NCBI RefSeq assembly: GCF_026151205.1
Contig: NC_087079.1
Span: 7,040,169-7,104,168 of the forward strand
DNA length: 64,000 bases
Reading direction: 5' to 3'
Origin: Bolinopsis microptera
Lineage: Eukaryota; Ctenophora; Tentaculata; Lobata; Bolinopsidae
Made by a program: the position numbers and the translations under genes. The notes beneath the pieces are model-generated. The model worked only from the letters and a program-made list of their open reading frames with translations. It was not told where the DNA came from and did no database searches. This document shows, one piece after another, positions 33,984-47,317 of the stretch. Position 1 is the stretch's first letter; each line of letters begins with the position of its first letter.

Positions 33984-35722
33984 CTAACCACTCCCTTCTC
34001 TACGCTGTGTTTAGTGTAACCTCACAGTACCTAACCACTCCCTTCTCTATGCTCTGTTTAGTGTAACCTCACAGTACCTAACCACTCCCTTCTCTACGCT
34101 CTGTTTAGTGTAACCTCACAGTACCTAACCACTCCCTTCTCTACGCTCTGTTTAGTGTAACCTCACAGTACCTAACCACTCCCTTCTCTACGCTCTGTTT
34201 AGTGTAACCTCACAGTACCTAACCACTCCCTTCTCTACGCTCTGTTTAGTGTAACCTCACAGTACCTAACCACTCCCTTCTCTACGCTCTGTTTAGTGTA
34301 ACCTCACAGTACCTAACCACTCCCTTCTCTACGCTCTGTTTAGTGTAACCTCACAGTACCTAACCACTCCCTTCTCTACGCTCTGTTTAGTGTAACCTCA
34401 CAGTACCTAACCACTCCCTTCTCTACGCTGTGGTTAGTGTAACCTCACAATACCTAACCACTCCCTTCTCTACGCTCTGTTTAGTGTAACCTCACAGTAC
34501 CTAACCACTCCCTTCTCTACGCTCTGTTTAGTGTAACCTCACAGTACCTAACCACTCCCTTCTCTACGCTCTGTTTAGTGTAACCTCACAGTACCTAACC
34601 ACTCCCTTCTCTACGCTCTGTTTAGTGTAACCTCACAGTACCTAACCACTCCCTTCTCTACGCTCTGTTTAGTGTAACCTCACAGTACCTAACCACTCCC
34701 TTCTCTACGCTCTGTTTAGTGTAACCTCACAGTACCTAACCACTCCCTTCTCTACGCTCTGTTTAGTGTAACCTCACAGTACCTAACCACTCCCTTCTCT
34801 ACGCTCTGTTTAGTGTAACCTCACAGTACCTAACCACTCCCTTCTCTACGCTCTGTTTAGTGTAACCTCACAGTACCTAACCACTCCCTTCTCTACGCTC
34901 TGTTTAGTGTAACCTCACAGTACCTAACCACTCCCTTCTCTACGCTCTGTTTAGTGTAACCTCACAGTACCTAACCACTCCCTTCTCTACGCTCTGTTTA
35001 GTGTAACCTCACAGTACCTAACCACTCCCTTCTCTACGCTCTGTTTAGTGTAACCTCACAGTACCTAACCACTCCCTTCTCTACGCTCTGTTTAGTGTAA
35101 CCTCACAGTACCTAACCACTCCCTTCTGTACGCTGTGTTTAGTGTAACCTCACAGTACCTAACCACTCCCTTCTCTATGCTCTGTTTAGTGTAACCTCAC
35201 AGTACCTAACCACTCCCTTCTCTACGCTCTGTTTAGTGTAACCTCACAGTACCTAACCACTCCCTTCTCTATGCTCTGTTTAGTGTAACCTCACAGTACC
35301 TAACCAATCCCTTCTCTATGCTCTGTTTAGTGTAACCTCACAGTACCTAACCACTCCCTGCTGTACGCTGTGTTTAGTGTAACCTCACAGTACCTAACCA
35401 CTCCCTTCTCTATGCTCTGTTTAGTGTAACCTCACAGTACCTAACCACTCCCTGCTGTACGCTGTGGTTAGTGTAACCTCACAGTACCTAACCACTCCCT
35501 TCTGTACGCTCTGTTTAGTGTAACCTCACAGTACCTAACCACTCCCTTCTCTATGCTCTGTTTAGTGTAACCTCACAGTACCTAACCACTCCCTTCTCTA
35601 TGCTCTGTTTAGTGTAACCTCACAGTACCTAACCACTCCCTGCTGTACGCTGTGGTTAGTGTAACCTCACAGTACCTAACCACTCCCTTCTGTACGCTCT
35701 GTTTAGTGTAACCTCACAGTAC
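33984..35722. repeat. 47-bp minisatellite, exactly 37 units
   Basis: The unit starts CTAACCACTCCCTTCTCTAC and ends GTGTAACCTCACAGTAC. The span of 1,739 bases equals 37 x 47 with no visible indel. The middle copies are almost identical, while copies at both ends carry variants (CTGTACGCTGTG, TATGCTC), the usual pattern for a repeat homogenised from the centre. Confidence 0.95.
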
Positions 35723-38700
35723 GTGTTGATGGTTTAGGTTGGGTGAGCTGGTTATCATTGGGCGTTTTACTTTGAGTGCAGCCATTTATTATTTAATATT
35801 TTAAAAGTTAGATGGTTTCTTGATAAAAAAACTAGCGCACATAATGAGTTAAATGCAATTACAGGATCGGAATGTATATCCAAGTTCCGACACGTTAACC
35901 TTTAATAGAACATACTAAACATACTGAACATACTGAAATTCCTAATACTCTAATAGAACATGCTAACATTGTCAAGCTGCCAAGAGTTATCAGTCAACAA
36001 GAATTATAAAAATTACAACCTGACTGTCTAGCTGAGATGGAGGAATTATCACCGCCACTCTGTATAACACACTATAAATCATAATCTAATATATCCCTGC
36101 GAGTGTATCACTACTGCAGGTTGAAGCAGCTGGTTATGATAATTAGGGGTCACACTAGATGTGCCCCGGAATTTGTCTTTGAATACCGTTTGTTTTGGTG
36201 AACAATTTGTGAAATTTTTGTTTGAGTAACTCGGCCGATGGGTTATAGTCGGAGAATTTTAGCATAAGTAGCCGGTCTTATGGTATTTCCTTTCTCACTA
36301 GTGATTATTTTCTTAAATTGTGAAACGGAAAGCTTTGTTAAATGTTCTACGCGATTCTTTCCATGTTCACTTTCAAAAAATATACGTAGTTTCGCCTTCC
36401 GGCTATCTTTTTCGCTTTCTCAACTGTTTGTTACTTTTTTCTTGGCATTCAAATCATTTTGATTTTTAAACCTATGAACATTTTGTGAAACTCAGATTTC
36501 CATCAAGAATTTTTTGCCTTCTTTTTAATTAGCTTGCTACTACTCATATTATCAGTGAGGCCCTAATCACCTCAATACGTTCAGCCTGTGTTTAATGTCA
36601 CCGCGATACTATCCCACTACCTCCGCATACGTTTCACCACCGAGACATAGTGCCATGCTTGTTCCGGCTATAGAACTATTGAACACGTGGGCATTAATCA
36701 CGTGTCAGATTATTATCTTATTTTAGAAGTGAAACATACCGCTTGTGTTTGAGAGATGCTGTGAGATTTCAGGAGTGTTAATTTGCTCTAGTTTACACCA
36801 TCTCTGTTACCAACTGTTGTCCCGCGTTGGTTTTTAACAGCAGCTATCCACTAGGAATACCTAGGTATAATTCTTGACATATTTATTGATGGTCCGGCGC
36901 TTATCATTCGAGACAATTTAAGATATTTAAACAAATATTTGGAATGTTTTAACAGCCCCAATAAGTTAAACTGATCAGCACTTCCTCTCTCCCCAGGATT
37001 GCAGACAGCCCCTTAACTATTATCACTTAATAAACACACACAGTCTCAACTAGTTCTCTCACTCCGTTTATATTCGATGACATCGTCACTTCTCGGCCTG
37101 CTACTCATGTTTCAATTAGTTGGAACCAGCTCTGAGAAGTTGCTCCCACGTGACCGTGCCGTCTAGCGACTAGCAGTAACCATAGTAACCCACGTGACCG
37201 AACCGTGGAGTTCTGATTGGCTGTGTAGAGTGAGGATAGAGGATTATCTTGCTCAGCATCATATGTTGTAATGTTTGTAACGTTTTCATTGATTCTTCTG
37301 GAAGATTCTATTCCAGTATTTTCCACGACCATCTAAAAGTGATGGCCTCAAAATAAAGTCATTCTGTTATTATTTGCGGATAAACCGCTTTTTAACCGCT
37401 CTGGAGAGGTTGTATGAGCTGGTTTTACAATTACCTGCAGTTAACCTCTAATTATAGTTTTGTTATCAGCTGGTTCTGTACTGTCACGTTCTGATCACTA
37501 TTCCAGCCTAGCTGTTAGTATTTACTTGTTAAGTAATAATTAACTAGTTAAGTAATAATCTGTGGGTGTTTCAAGTCAAACTTAGCGTTTCTCCGCCCAT
37601 TCAGAGGTTGTTAGTAAAGCACTCTCGTTTACAATACAATTGCAGCGTCCATTTGGTATTTGGCACAAAATACGACGCCTGACGCCATAAGTCCGGCGTC
37701 ACGATTCTGAGGTAAAGCCCACGCCTAATCAAAGTGTCGCGCGTACTTTACAATTACAATTTTACACGTCATGAAGGCGCGAGGAACCTTGTCCATTTCG
37801 TTGAGTTTATTTCGGTTTTGTTGATTTGAGACGCAACAAATTAAGTCACAAAATGCATCAATAGTACCCTGAATCTATCTGCAGACAAGGTTATAGTTGG
37901 TACAGCTATTTCTCAAATACGGCATATTATTCTGTTATTAACATCTGGCTCTGAATGTTAACACAGTGTTATCAGTATCCATTATTAATGAGATTACCCG
38001 ATGTCAACGGCTCTGGTATGTCTGCTCTACTAGGAGCCTACACATACTACTAGACATCTCGTTTACATTCAGACTATACGTCAAGAGGTCATTAATCTGT
38101 CATGAATACTTCTGCTTTTCCTAGTTAATCTAGTTACTTACTTTAGGTACGTTAACACGGAGTGTACTTTGTTTTTTTGGTAAATCCTCATTTTTCGATC
38201 ATTCTCTTTTTAGTAGGTTCGAGGGTTCTATACTTATGCCCTTGGTCGTGGCACTTCAACTGAACAGATTTGATTGTGCTAGAATTAAACACTGTTTTGG
38301 TGTATAGTAGTTTGTGCCCTGTAAGGCTTGGTGCCAAGAGAAGATTGCTCTGAACCCAGCCCTGTATAATATCCGCACCCTCAAGCGCTCACAGCTCAAG
38401 CCATCTCCTCTAACCGCTAAGTGCTTAACGTCCGCTTATCCACTGACCAATCACAGCTGTGGATTGTGACACGTGGGCGAGTTAGGACCAATCAGCTGCT
38501 CGTAATAAGTCACGTGGGCTCCCTCTACAGACTGTAGAGTCTGTGGTGGTGAGGATTGTACTTGTAGTATGTTGTGTATATATCTGTTATTATAGTGTTA
38601 TGTAATGGTGTGTACACTGAAATGTTGTAGAACTGGGATCAGAGTGGGTATTTACTATTAGTAATTAGCCGTGGGATTTTCATTCTGTGACTAATCGTCG

Positions 38701-41700
38701 TGTTTTGTTATATTTTGACTTTAGTTATGAATAATAAAGCGTAATACTCATCTTAGTTCGTTTCCGAGAAGCCGATTTGTTTGATTATAAGAGTCAAATT
38801 TCCAAACATCTGGCCCCTCCTACCTGTTTCCAGTATAAAAAGGCTTTAGTATAATAAGGCTTCACAATTCACATAATATGTGCACTTAATTTCGAAATCC
38901 AGTCACCATCTTCTTATCTTTGAGTGTAGTAACCTTTACACGAAATGTAGTCATCTTTACACAGAGTGTGGAATGCAATGTTTACGTTTCTTATCACTAA
39001 ACCCAAGTCCTAATCGCTCCTTTGATAAACGCTGCCGTTTACTACTATTGTGACCCCTTTTGTTTAAAATACTAGCAATTAGGTTAAATAATAAAGGTAT
39101 AAACTCAGTAATAAACTCTGTAATCAATTCAGCAATAAAGTTTAGATAAACGATAAGTCGACGTCTTAAATCTGTGCGTCTCGTGGATTATTACCGGAAT
39201 ATCTACTCGTGCTTGCACGCCCTTTGAATCTACAAATATTAAGGGCACCGTCCACACACCACACTGCCCATGTGCCTAAATAATGTGGGCATGCAATGGG
39301 AACATCTTCTCGTGGTCCTCCAGCTCTTTGTTTTAAAAGATGTGAGTGATCTTGTAGCTCCCGAATATTTGTAGGATATTTGTTTCACGTCCTTGTATTG
39401 TTGAATATGTAACATCGTTAAGATTGAAAGTTATTTTGTCTTGAGATTGATGACTCACCATTGAGGTGCTTACAGCAATTAACGTACTCTAGTTCGGCAC
39501 GGACTATAGTTCGACAACATAAGTTCACCAAAAATCACCCCTGTCGAACTAATCCAGCTTTTACACCTGCGTGTTAGTGATTGTTTTAATCGTCTTCATG
39601 ATTGGAAGCAGTTTAGTTGGATTATTCTGTGGTTTTAATTTCTGTCATCTAAGACCTGGGGCTCACAATCAGTTCTTACTGAGTTAGTTTACGAATCTAC
39701 AAACGCTTTTAGTCTAGACATCTTTTGCTAGGGACTCAAACCGAAATCCAACCTTTCTCCAGAATCGCACGTGCACCTTCAATCTAATCGTACCAGTAAA
39801 CCATGTGCAAGACCGGCCACTCCTTTGTCAACAGAGAGCCGTGGAAATTGGGCACTTGTGAGTCCATCACCATGGTTACATCATGCTACTACCGTATTTC
39901 ACACCTATTATATCCGGTCAGTTTCTTGTCGCTAATTGGGTGGTTTCCATGGTTTCAGTCACATGACTGGAATGGGGCTGTCTGATTGGGTCTGGGTGTT
40001 TTTAATTGATACTAGCTGTCTAATGGAATAGTTTCCACTTTCCACTTTGATTTAGGTAAATTTTATAAGTTGATTTAGTAATCTCTGGTTATTTTGTTTT
40101 CCTGTGTTTGGCGTCAAGTTATGAGTCATCAGATTTCAGTACCCCGTTGAAAGTCTCATCAATGTTTTTAACTTCACATTTAAAACTTTGCAGACTTTGA
40201 TTTTAACATCTGGTCATCTAATTTTCACCGATTCTTATTGTAACAATGTTACGTTTTCATCTTGTGGTTCTTTCTAGGTGTTTGTTGAAATTGTATGCAG
40301 ACAATACTGCACTTGTCTCCTGATAAATAATGACAAAATTTCATATTATATCCTTATGTTATGATTTGATTTGACTTTCTTATTTGTCGCACCACATTTC
40401 TTATTCTCCTGACTCCCCCCGTCTCTCAAATGTTACACAAGTTTACATTCTCAGTGTTGGATTTCAAGTTCCCCACCCTCAATTCTCAAAGTATGACAAA
40501 AATCAAACTTCTCACAAGTTTAACTTTCCAAAAGTTTAACTTCTCGGAGCTTGATTTTAAATTTTCTCTACAAAATTAACTGTAATACACGTGACCCCCT
40601 CCAGCCCCTTCAGCCACTCAAACCCTCTCATGTAATCCCCGATAACTATCGGGACTTTGTGATTCTCACCCCTTGTAAGCCTCAAACCCCTGGTTACCCT
40701 TGTACGCTTGTCCAGGTAGCCTCTTAATCCGTTCCTAAACGATTGGTAAATTTACCGCGGTTACTGCTCAGAGAACCCTTGTTATCAGTTTGGTGTGTCA
40801 TGTGGTTTGTTAGAGCTTTATATTTACCTTTACTTGTGTGGTGGTGGTTACCCACAAAAACCTTGCTGTTGTTGTTTCTTATATCTGCTGTAGACGATTT
40901 TCAGCCATTACAGCTTAGCTATCGGAAATGAAAAAGGCGGGGCCTTTGCTTCAGCTTATTATAATGTACACAAATTATTCGAGTAGAGAGCATTTTCCTG
41001 GCATTGAGTTATCAGAAGTTGAGTGCAACCTCGCTGCCTGCCCAATTCTTCACGCCACATGCAAGGATACTTATCGACTGTTTTTAGTAATGAAAAATAC
41101 AGGTGTTAATATTGCAATTGCTTTCGCATAATATGTAATTAATTTTACATAATTAATACACTCCCACGAGGAGACTAGTTGACTATTTGTCGTCGTCCTG
41201 TGACCACTCTTCACATCCGTTCTGTACCAGCTGCCTTGCCATATTGTAAGAGTGTAAGGTGTTGTCGTCTAAGCGCTTTGAATTTGCTTCTTGACGCGAT
41301 TTAAACCGCTTCTCTTAACTTAAAATCCTACTTTAAATTTAAAATATTCAATCCAATTTCTAAAGTCTAACTACATACTTGAATGGGATCACGCGTGACG
41401 GAAAATTAAATTCAGACATCATTTTAAATTTAACCAGCATCTTCCTGTACATAATTTGTATTTAGAGTAAAGTTAAGTAACTGTCCAGACGTGATTTGAT
41501 GGATTACATTTACGATTTGATTTAATTTCAGCCTCACTTTAGCCTCCGGGTTTTCTAGAAATATTATCCGATATTCTCCCTGTGTGGTTTTATACCCACG
41601 TCATTCCAATGGTCACGTTGTCTGTGTACATGTTTTGGTTTTGTTAATAAGGCTATATTGGTACGGTTTATAACCCCAGCTCATTACATAAGTTAGTAGG

Positions 41701-43766
41701 TTAAGGGGGCCGGGAGGGAAACCTTACCAACCAGAAACCTTGTAACTGTGACCGGGCTTTGTGATTAATCTACATCGCCCCCACTGATTGAACTTGTGTT
41801 TTTGTGTTTGATCGTGACTCAGTGACTGTTGTTTTGTAGTGAACCTTACTTCCCGTCCCCTCCGTATCTTTGTTACGCTGTGTCCACCCTACCATGACCC
41901 TAATTACCATCCAATTAGCTGCTAATTAGCTGCTCACGTTGTGACTCAGTATCTTTACAATACTGAGACATGACATGACCCAATTATCCATACTCATCTG
42001 CATAACAACTACCTGACCAGCCATGGTGACCTCTACTGTCCTAATAATAATACTTTACAGTGCCCTGTGGTATTGAAACTAGGTTCCTGCTTCCTGCCTC
42101 CTGCCGGGGCATGTCCGCCTGTCCGGCCCTGCTGGGCACGTTTGCAAACTTCTACCATTATCTCATTAAGCTATTAAGTAGCCATTCACTGCTTTTAATG
42201 ACCCGGGTGATTAGTGCCGGGTGATTAGTGTCAGGTCAGCCAGGCGCCTGAAATTGATGGATCTCACCCGTTTATCTTTCAGCTTAGACCATCTCACAAT
42301 TTTGTTCACCACGTCAGCAATTTGGTTCTATCTATCCCATGTCCATTCCTCTGAAACAATTAAATAATTATTAAACATGGTTCGTCTTTTTTCCGTTTTA
42401 AAAACGTCAAAAGTTTAAATGTCGTTAGCCTCTCTAGGAAGAGACAGCTCGTTTATTCCATCTAGCATAACCTACTCCTTCATAATATTATTCATAACAC
42501 ATCTTACCCAAACAACACCAGTGCCATGTTGTTGTATCTACAATCCTGTGGTAAGTGTGAAGCAGCTCTCTTTAAGACCTCGCTAGTGTATCCTCCTGGT
42601 TAACACGTGATACGTCACGTGTTACGAGGGGATCATGTGATCTGAAGTGGATCATGTGCTCTGTCTGGTTGTGGCCTGATTACTCTCTGCTTTCACTCTT
42701 CCCTTGTTTGTTTCAACCTACTCTGATGGTTTTTACGGGTGATGTGGCTTACGTTGTGCAGTGTTGCTGTGTGTGATGAGTAGTATGATGTATTACTTAA
42801 TAATCACAAGTCACTCCAGTTCTGTTGTGTTCCTCTAAGATACTTGGTTTTCCCAGGCTGGTGGTGTGGTAACCACAATCCAGGCACTCAACTAACTTTA
42901 CTTGTTAACTTTTCCCGTACGTAATATCCACCCTACCTAGTGGCTAGTAGTAGTATAGTAGTGGCTAATCACGCCGGTTTGTATACATAATTTTCACGTT
43001 TATTTGGCTACACCCCCAGTGCTCGTCCAGACCGATTTGGCAACCTATGCTTACCACCTGCACTGCAGCCTGCAGGCTCTCCATCTGCCATATCTCCCCC
43101 TTCAGCTAGAACTTGCCTTGTGAACTGGGCTAATTCGAGCGTTGTGCCGCGTTCAATTGAGGCTAGGCTTGGCTCTCTTTTATTCAACAGTGCCTCCCTA
43201 CAGATGACACATGTTTATCTTGGCACTTATGCTAAATTCCCCAAATTGTTAGGATATTATTACCCCACATTCCTGCTCCAGGCGGTGGTTCGCGTGTAGT
43301 ATTATCACTTCCTCCTTCCTTCCCATTTCCTTAGGAACCACAGCTAATGAAGATTCCATGACATAATTTCCGTGACGGTTATTCATTACCACCTATTATT
43401 ATATTCATCATTTCTCGTGCATGCAATCCACTAATGTGTATATAACGCGGCGCATGGCTCATGATAATGCGTCTCTGTTAAATACACCGAGGGAGGCGTC
43501 TTATTAACTGGTTGTTGTGTCGTATAGTTATCTGCTATCTGTAGTCTGTTCTTTTAGTCACTTAGTCAGTTCTTTTGCTTTGGGAAGTGATATTTTGGCA
43601 GGTTTCCTCTATTCTTGTCTATTTCTGGTATGTACCGTTTTCATAGAGTTCCTCAATGAACCCAGACTGTAGTCATTACCGTTTCCAGTATAGTGACAGG
43701 TAGCCGACTGTAGTCACTACTCACTAGTTATGTGTGAGTACTGAGTAGTGATAGGTAGTTTGCAAG
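35723..43766 (+). other. Intronic region, no gene recognised
   Basis: About 8 kb of AT-rich DNA without convincing exons, RNA genes or transposons. CACGTG sites are scattered through it (for example near 36684, 36698, 37147, 37191, 38470, 38510, 40589 and 42605). Short hydrophobic open frames near 36280-36462 and 40743-40931 lack supporting features. Confidence 0.5.
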
Positions 43767-43813
43767 GTTTAGCACACTTGCCAGCCTTGACAAGGCTGGC
43801 AAGTGTGCTAAAC
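43767..43813. repeat. 23-bp inverted repeat with one-base centre
   Basis: The arms 43767-43789 (GTTTAGCACACTTGCCAGCC then TTG) and 43791-43813 are perfect reverse complements around a single A, so the site is a near-ideal cruciform or hairpin. It lies 30 bases before a tandem array. Confidence 0.95.
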
Positions 43814-43842
43814 TTCCCCCGTTGTTTTCAGTATCTTTACAG

Positions 43843-44526
43843 CAGGTTGCTACTGCTTCACAACAAGGTCACAACAGGTCACTGCAGGTTGCTACTGCTT
43901 CACAAGTTCACACAAGGTCACTGCAGGTTACTGCAGGTTGCTTCTGCTTCACAAGTTCACACAAGGTCACTGCAGGTTACTGCAGGTTACTGCAGGTTGC
44001 TTCTGCTTCACAAGTTCACACAAGGACACTGCAGGTTGCTACTGCTTCACACAAGGTCACTTCAGGTTGCTACTGCTTCACAACAAGGTCACAACAGGTT
44101 ACTGCAGGTTGCTACTGCTTCACACAAGGTCACAACAGGTTACTGCAGGTTGCTACTGCTTCACAAAAAGGTCACAACAGGTTACTGCAGGTTGCTACTG
44201 CTTCACAACAAGGTCACAACAGGTTACTGCAGGTTGCTACTGCTTCACACAAGGTCACTTCAGGTTACTGTAGGTTGCTACTGCTTCACAACAAGGTCAC
44301 AACAGGTTACTGCAGGTTGCTACTGCTTCACACAAGGTCACTTCAGGTTACTGCAGGTTGCTACTGCTTCACACAAGGTTACAACAGGTTACTGTAGGTT
44401 GCTACTGCTTCACAACAAGGTTACAACAGGTTACTGCAGGTTGCTACTGCTTCACAACAAGGTCACAACAGGTTACTGCAGGTTGCTACTGCTTCACAAG
44501 TTCACACAAGGTCACAACAGGTTGCA
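43843..44526. repeat. Minisatellite of about 42-bp units
   Basis: Variable units built from GGTTACTGCAGGTTGCTACT, GCTTCACAACAAGG and TCACAACA, roughly 17 in all, with insertion or loss of sub-blocks. The array is open in three plus-strand frames only because it repeats; these are not genes. Confidence 0.93.
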
Positions 44527-47264
44527 GTGCACTTCATCTTCTTCACTACTACTATATGCTTCACAGGTGGTATAAGAATTAACACACCGCCTCACGACAG
44601 CCTTATTCTCACTAATACTTGTTGTACGGGTTCTACAATGGTTTTACACTGGGTCTGCAATGGTTTTAATGCATTTACTTGGTGGTGGATGTTGTCTGCC
44701 AACACAGTGTATTTAGTGTCTGTTCCACCGAGCTCTTAGTTTTCGTGATCTCCAGTTAAACCTGGTTAACCAACTCTCGTTTGAAACTAACTTATACATT
44801 TTAACGCTGTCATTAAAAAATTAACTGCCGGATCTGGTCTCAAAAACTTACAAACTTCTCATCAGTTCCCACTAAATTGTATTCATCTCCAATTACCATG
44901 ACTACAGTAACAATTACCATGACTACAGAGACAATTAGGCCGGATACTCGGTATTATCCCTAGTACAATAGCATCCGGTAAATCCCAGACAAACTCTCTC
45001 CCAAGCTTTTCCGTTTTAGTCTACAACTGAAACCAGCTCTGAAGTCTGAATCATCTCTTACACTTGGCTCCACTCATGCATATCTCGATTAGGAAAGAGG
45101 GTTCATCATTGCATTTAACTTGGATTGTTTGAAGTCATGCTATTTGGGAATTGGTAATGAATATACGTTGAAAATTGCGATGAACTCCCTTCCCATTCTC
45201 TCCTCTCCTTTGTTGCCCCTCCCCTCCAAGATTCTTCCCAGTTTGGCCACATGGTCACCCAACCCTCATTTAGCGCACGAGCCTCATCACTAACGATAGT
45301 GGAAAATACCTGGTAATTACTGTGACATATGAGCATTTATAATTAGTGTGTACAGTAAATTGCTAATGAAAATCATATTATCGGGATATGATAACTGTGC
45401 TGATGATAATAATAATCTCTGGTTGGCTGGATATAGTATAGACATGATTTCCTGGTTGGTAACTACCCTCTCTCCTTGATGTCGTGTAGAACTACCCCCT
45501 CTCTTTACTCCTTATTGTCCCGCTGTAGCGGCCTTGGTTAACTCCTTCTGCCTTTTCCCTCTCATTTTCTACTGCCAGAGTTTAATATACTCTGTTATCG
45601 ACCTTATCTGGTTTATTACACGGCGTGATTGAATTTTGTTCGTCATTTATTCTTATCTTATCTTAATCTTTTATCAAGGCTGCCAGTACTTGCCACTTAC
45701 CACATCTGCTATATTCGTGAGATGATCGAGAACTTTCTTCTACTAAACCGCCACGCACGATATTGTTGTCGACACTTAAAATTTTTTGACTTTGTCTCTG
45801 CAGCTACTTCCGTTGTTAACGAAGTAACGTTCTATAAATTTCTCGTGATGCATCAAGTCCAGCTATAAATACTTATTTAAATGTTAAAACAACTTATGAC
45901 TTATAAGGTTTATATTAACTTAAAATAACCTCCTTTGTTGCTTATTACAAGTACTATAACATTTAGAATATAAGTGTACTGTATCTGATCTCATGCGTTA
46001 CAATGGACACCTCCTGCAATATTGTTATAGATTTATTATTAGCAAGCATTTGTGTCTCTATAAGGATGGTCACTACTTATGGATGTCAGTATTTGCTTTA
46101 TAGTTGTTGTTATAGAAAGTGTGTCGCAGTTGTGATGACTAGTCTGTATCTGCTTGTTTGTTTCTCTTTGTCTGATTGTCGTAGTTCAACCGTACTTCTA
46201 TTTTCAAAGTACAATCCTGAATTGTTCCCATTTCTCCATGTTGAACGGTCAAGTATCAGTTTTAACTTTTTCTTAGTATCCAGGAAACACTGATTCAAAC
46301 TTTGAGCTAGGCTGTATCGTTCACAAAATGTCTGTGTTGTGAACCGCTGATTTGTGACGTTAAATTCAAAGAATTCTGTTTTCTCGAAACATGTTGTTCC
46401 CTTATTTATGCCATTTCTAGATATATAGTAAGTGCTTGCCGGTGCAGCAGCTGTTTGTTACAAATATCAAAGTTTGGAAGTGTCACGGTTCGTAGGAACT
46501 AAATGATATATCTCGATTGCCCATATTTGGGACATGATTTTCTTTGTTCGACTGTATTGGTCAGTACGGACGTCGATGAATATTAAATATTCGTTATTCT
46601 CATAGAAATATTCATAATCGTATTCTTTTTCCATGCTAGATTGCTCACAATAAATGAAAAATAATCTATATCCAGCTTTCGTGTCTCGAATTATGCGTCA
46701 TTATTCTTGTCAATGTGTGTATTCAAGGAGGATGCATTAATCTTATCTTATCGTTCATTGCAACTTTAAATTGGTTCATAATTCGATTTCAGTGCTTAAT
46801 TTCCTACTCGAGATTACTCGAAAGAAGGAAGAAAGATTTCCCGTGAGTTATCACGTGTCTTTATCACATTATATTCTACACATTTTCTCATTTCTTACAC
46901 TTATTTTCTCATTTCTTTGCGTTTTTTCTTTTTTCATTATTTTCTTTGCCGATTGTTGCAGAGATCACCGCAGTTCGTTCAATGAATTGTACAATTAGCA
47001 AAACAAAGTTTAAACATGTGATACGTGACATGCACAGTGTGATGCACATAATTATAACAGCGTTATTAAGCTGCTCTCAACGTCAACATTATCTCTCGTT
47101 TGTCATTCAATCGTGTTGTTGTTTCTGCTAAACACGTATTTTAAATCGTTCTCAAATGTCATTATTTCAGTGAAGTCGTAATCTTCAAAAAAACTTTCAT
47201 TTTGCTGCCATAATTTCAGTAAAACAGTAATTCTCAAAATATTACTATATTACTAATTTCGCAG
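44527..47264 (+). other. Intronic region before the 47-kb exon, no gene seen
   Basis: AT-rich DNA with small open frames only. It ends with a reasonable acceptor, TACTAATTTCGCAG; TACTAAT fits a branch point. Confidence 0.5.
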
Positions 47265-47317
47265 GACTCATGATCGCTCCATCAGCCCGATCGTAGGAAT
47301 GTCCTCAACCATGGTAA

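Noticed and set aside
33984-35722. CRISPR-like array
   Set aside because: Units are directly contiguous with no unique spacers and the genome is clearly animal.
38210-38235. GGTTCGAGGGTTC as a tRNA B-box
   Set aside because: No A-box or cloverleaf arms could be paired around it.
43748-44582. Open frames through the 42-bp array
   Set aside because: Three frames stay open because of the repeat; no start context, domain or splice evidence.
47265-47312. 48-base exon ending at ATG|GTAAAT
   Set aside because: The only open frame needs a phase that does not follow exon 4, and it overlaps the better-supported start at 47318; kept only as possible leader.
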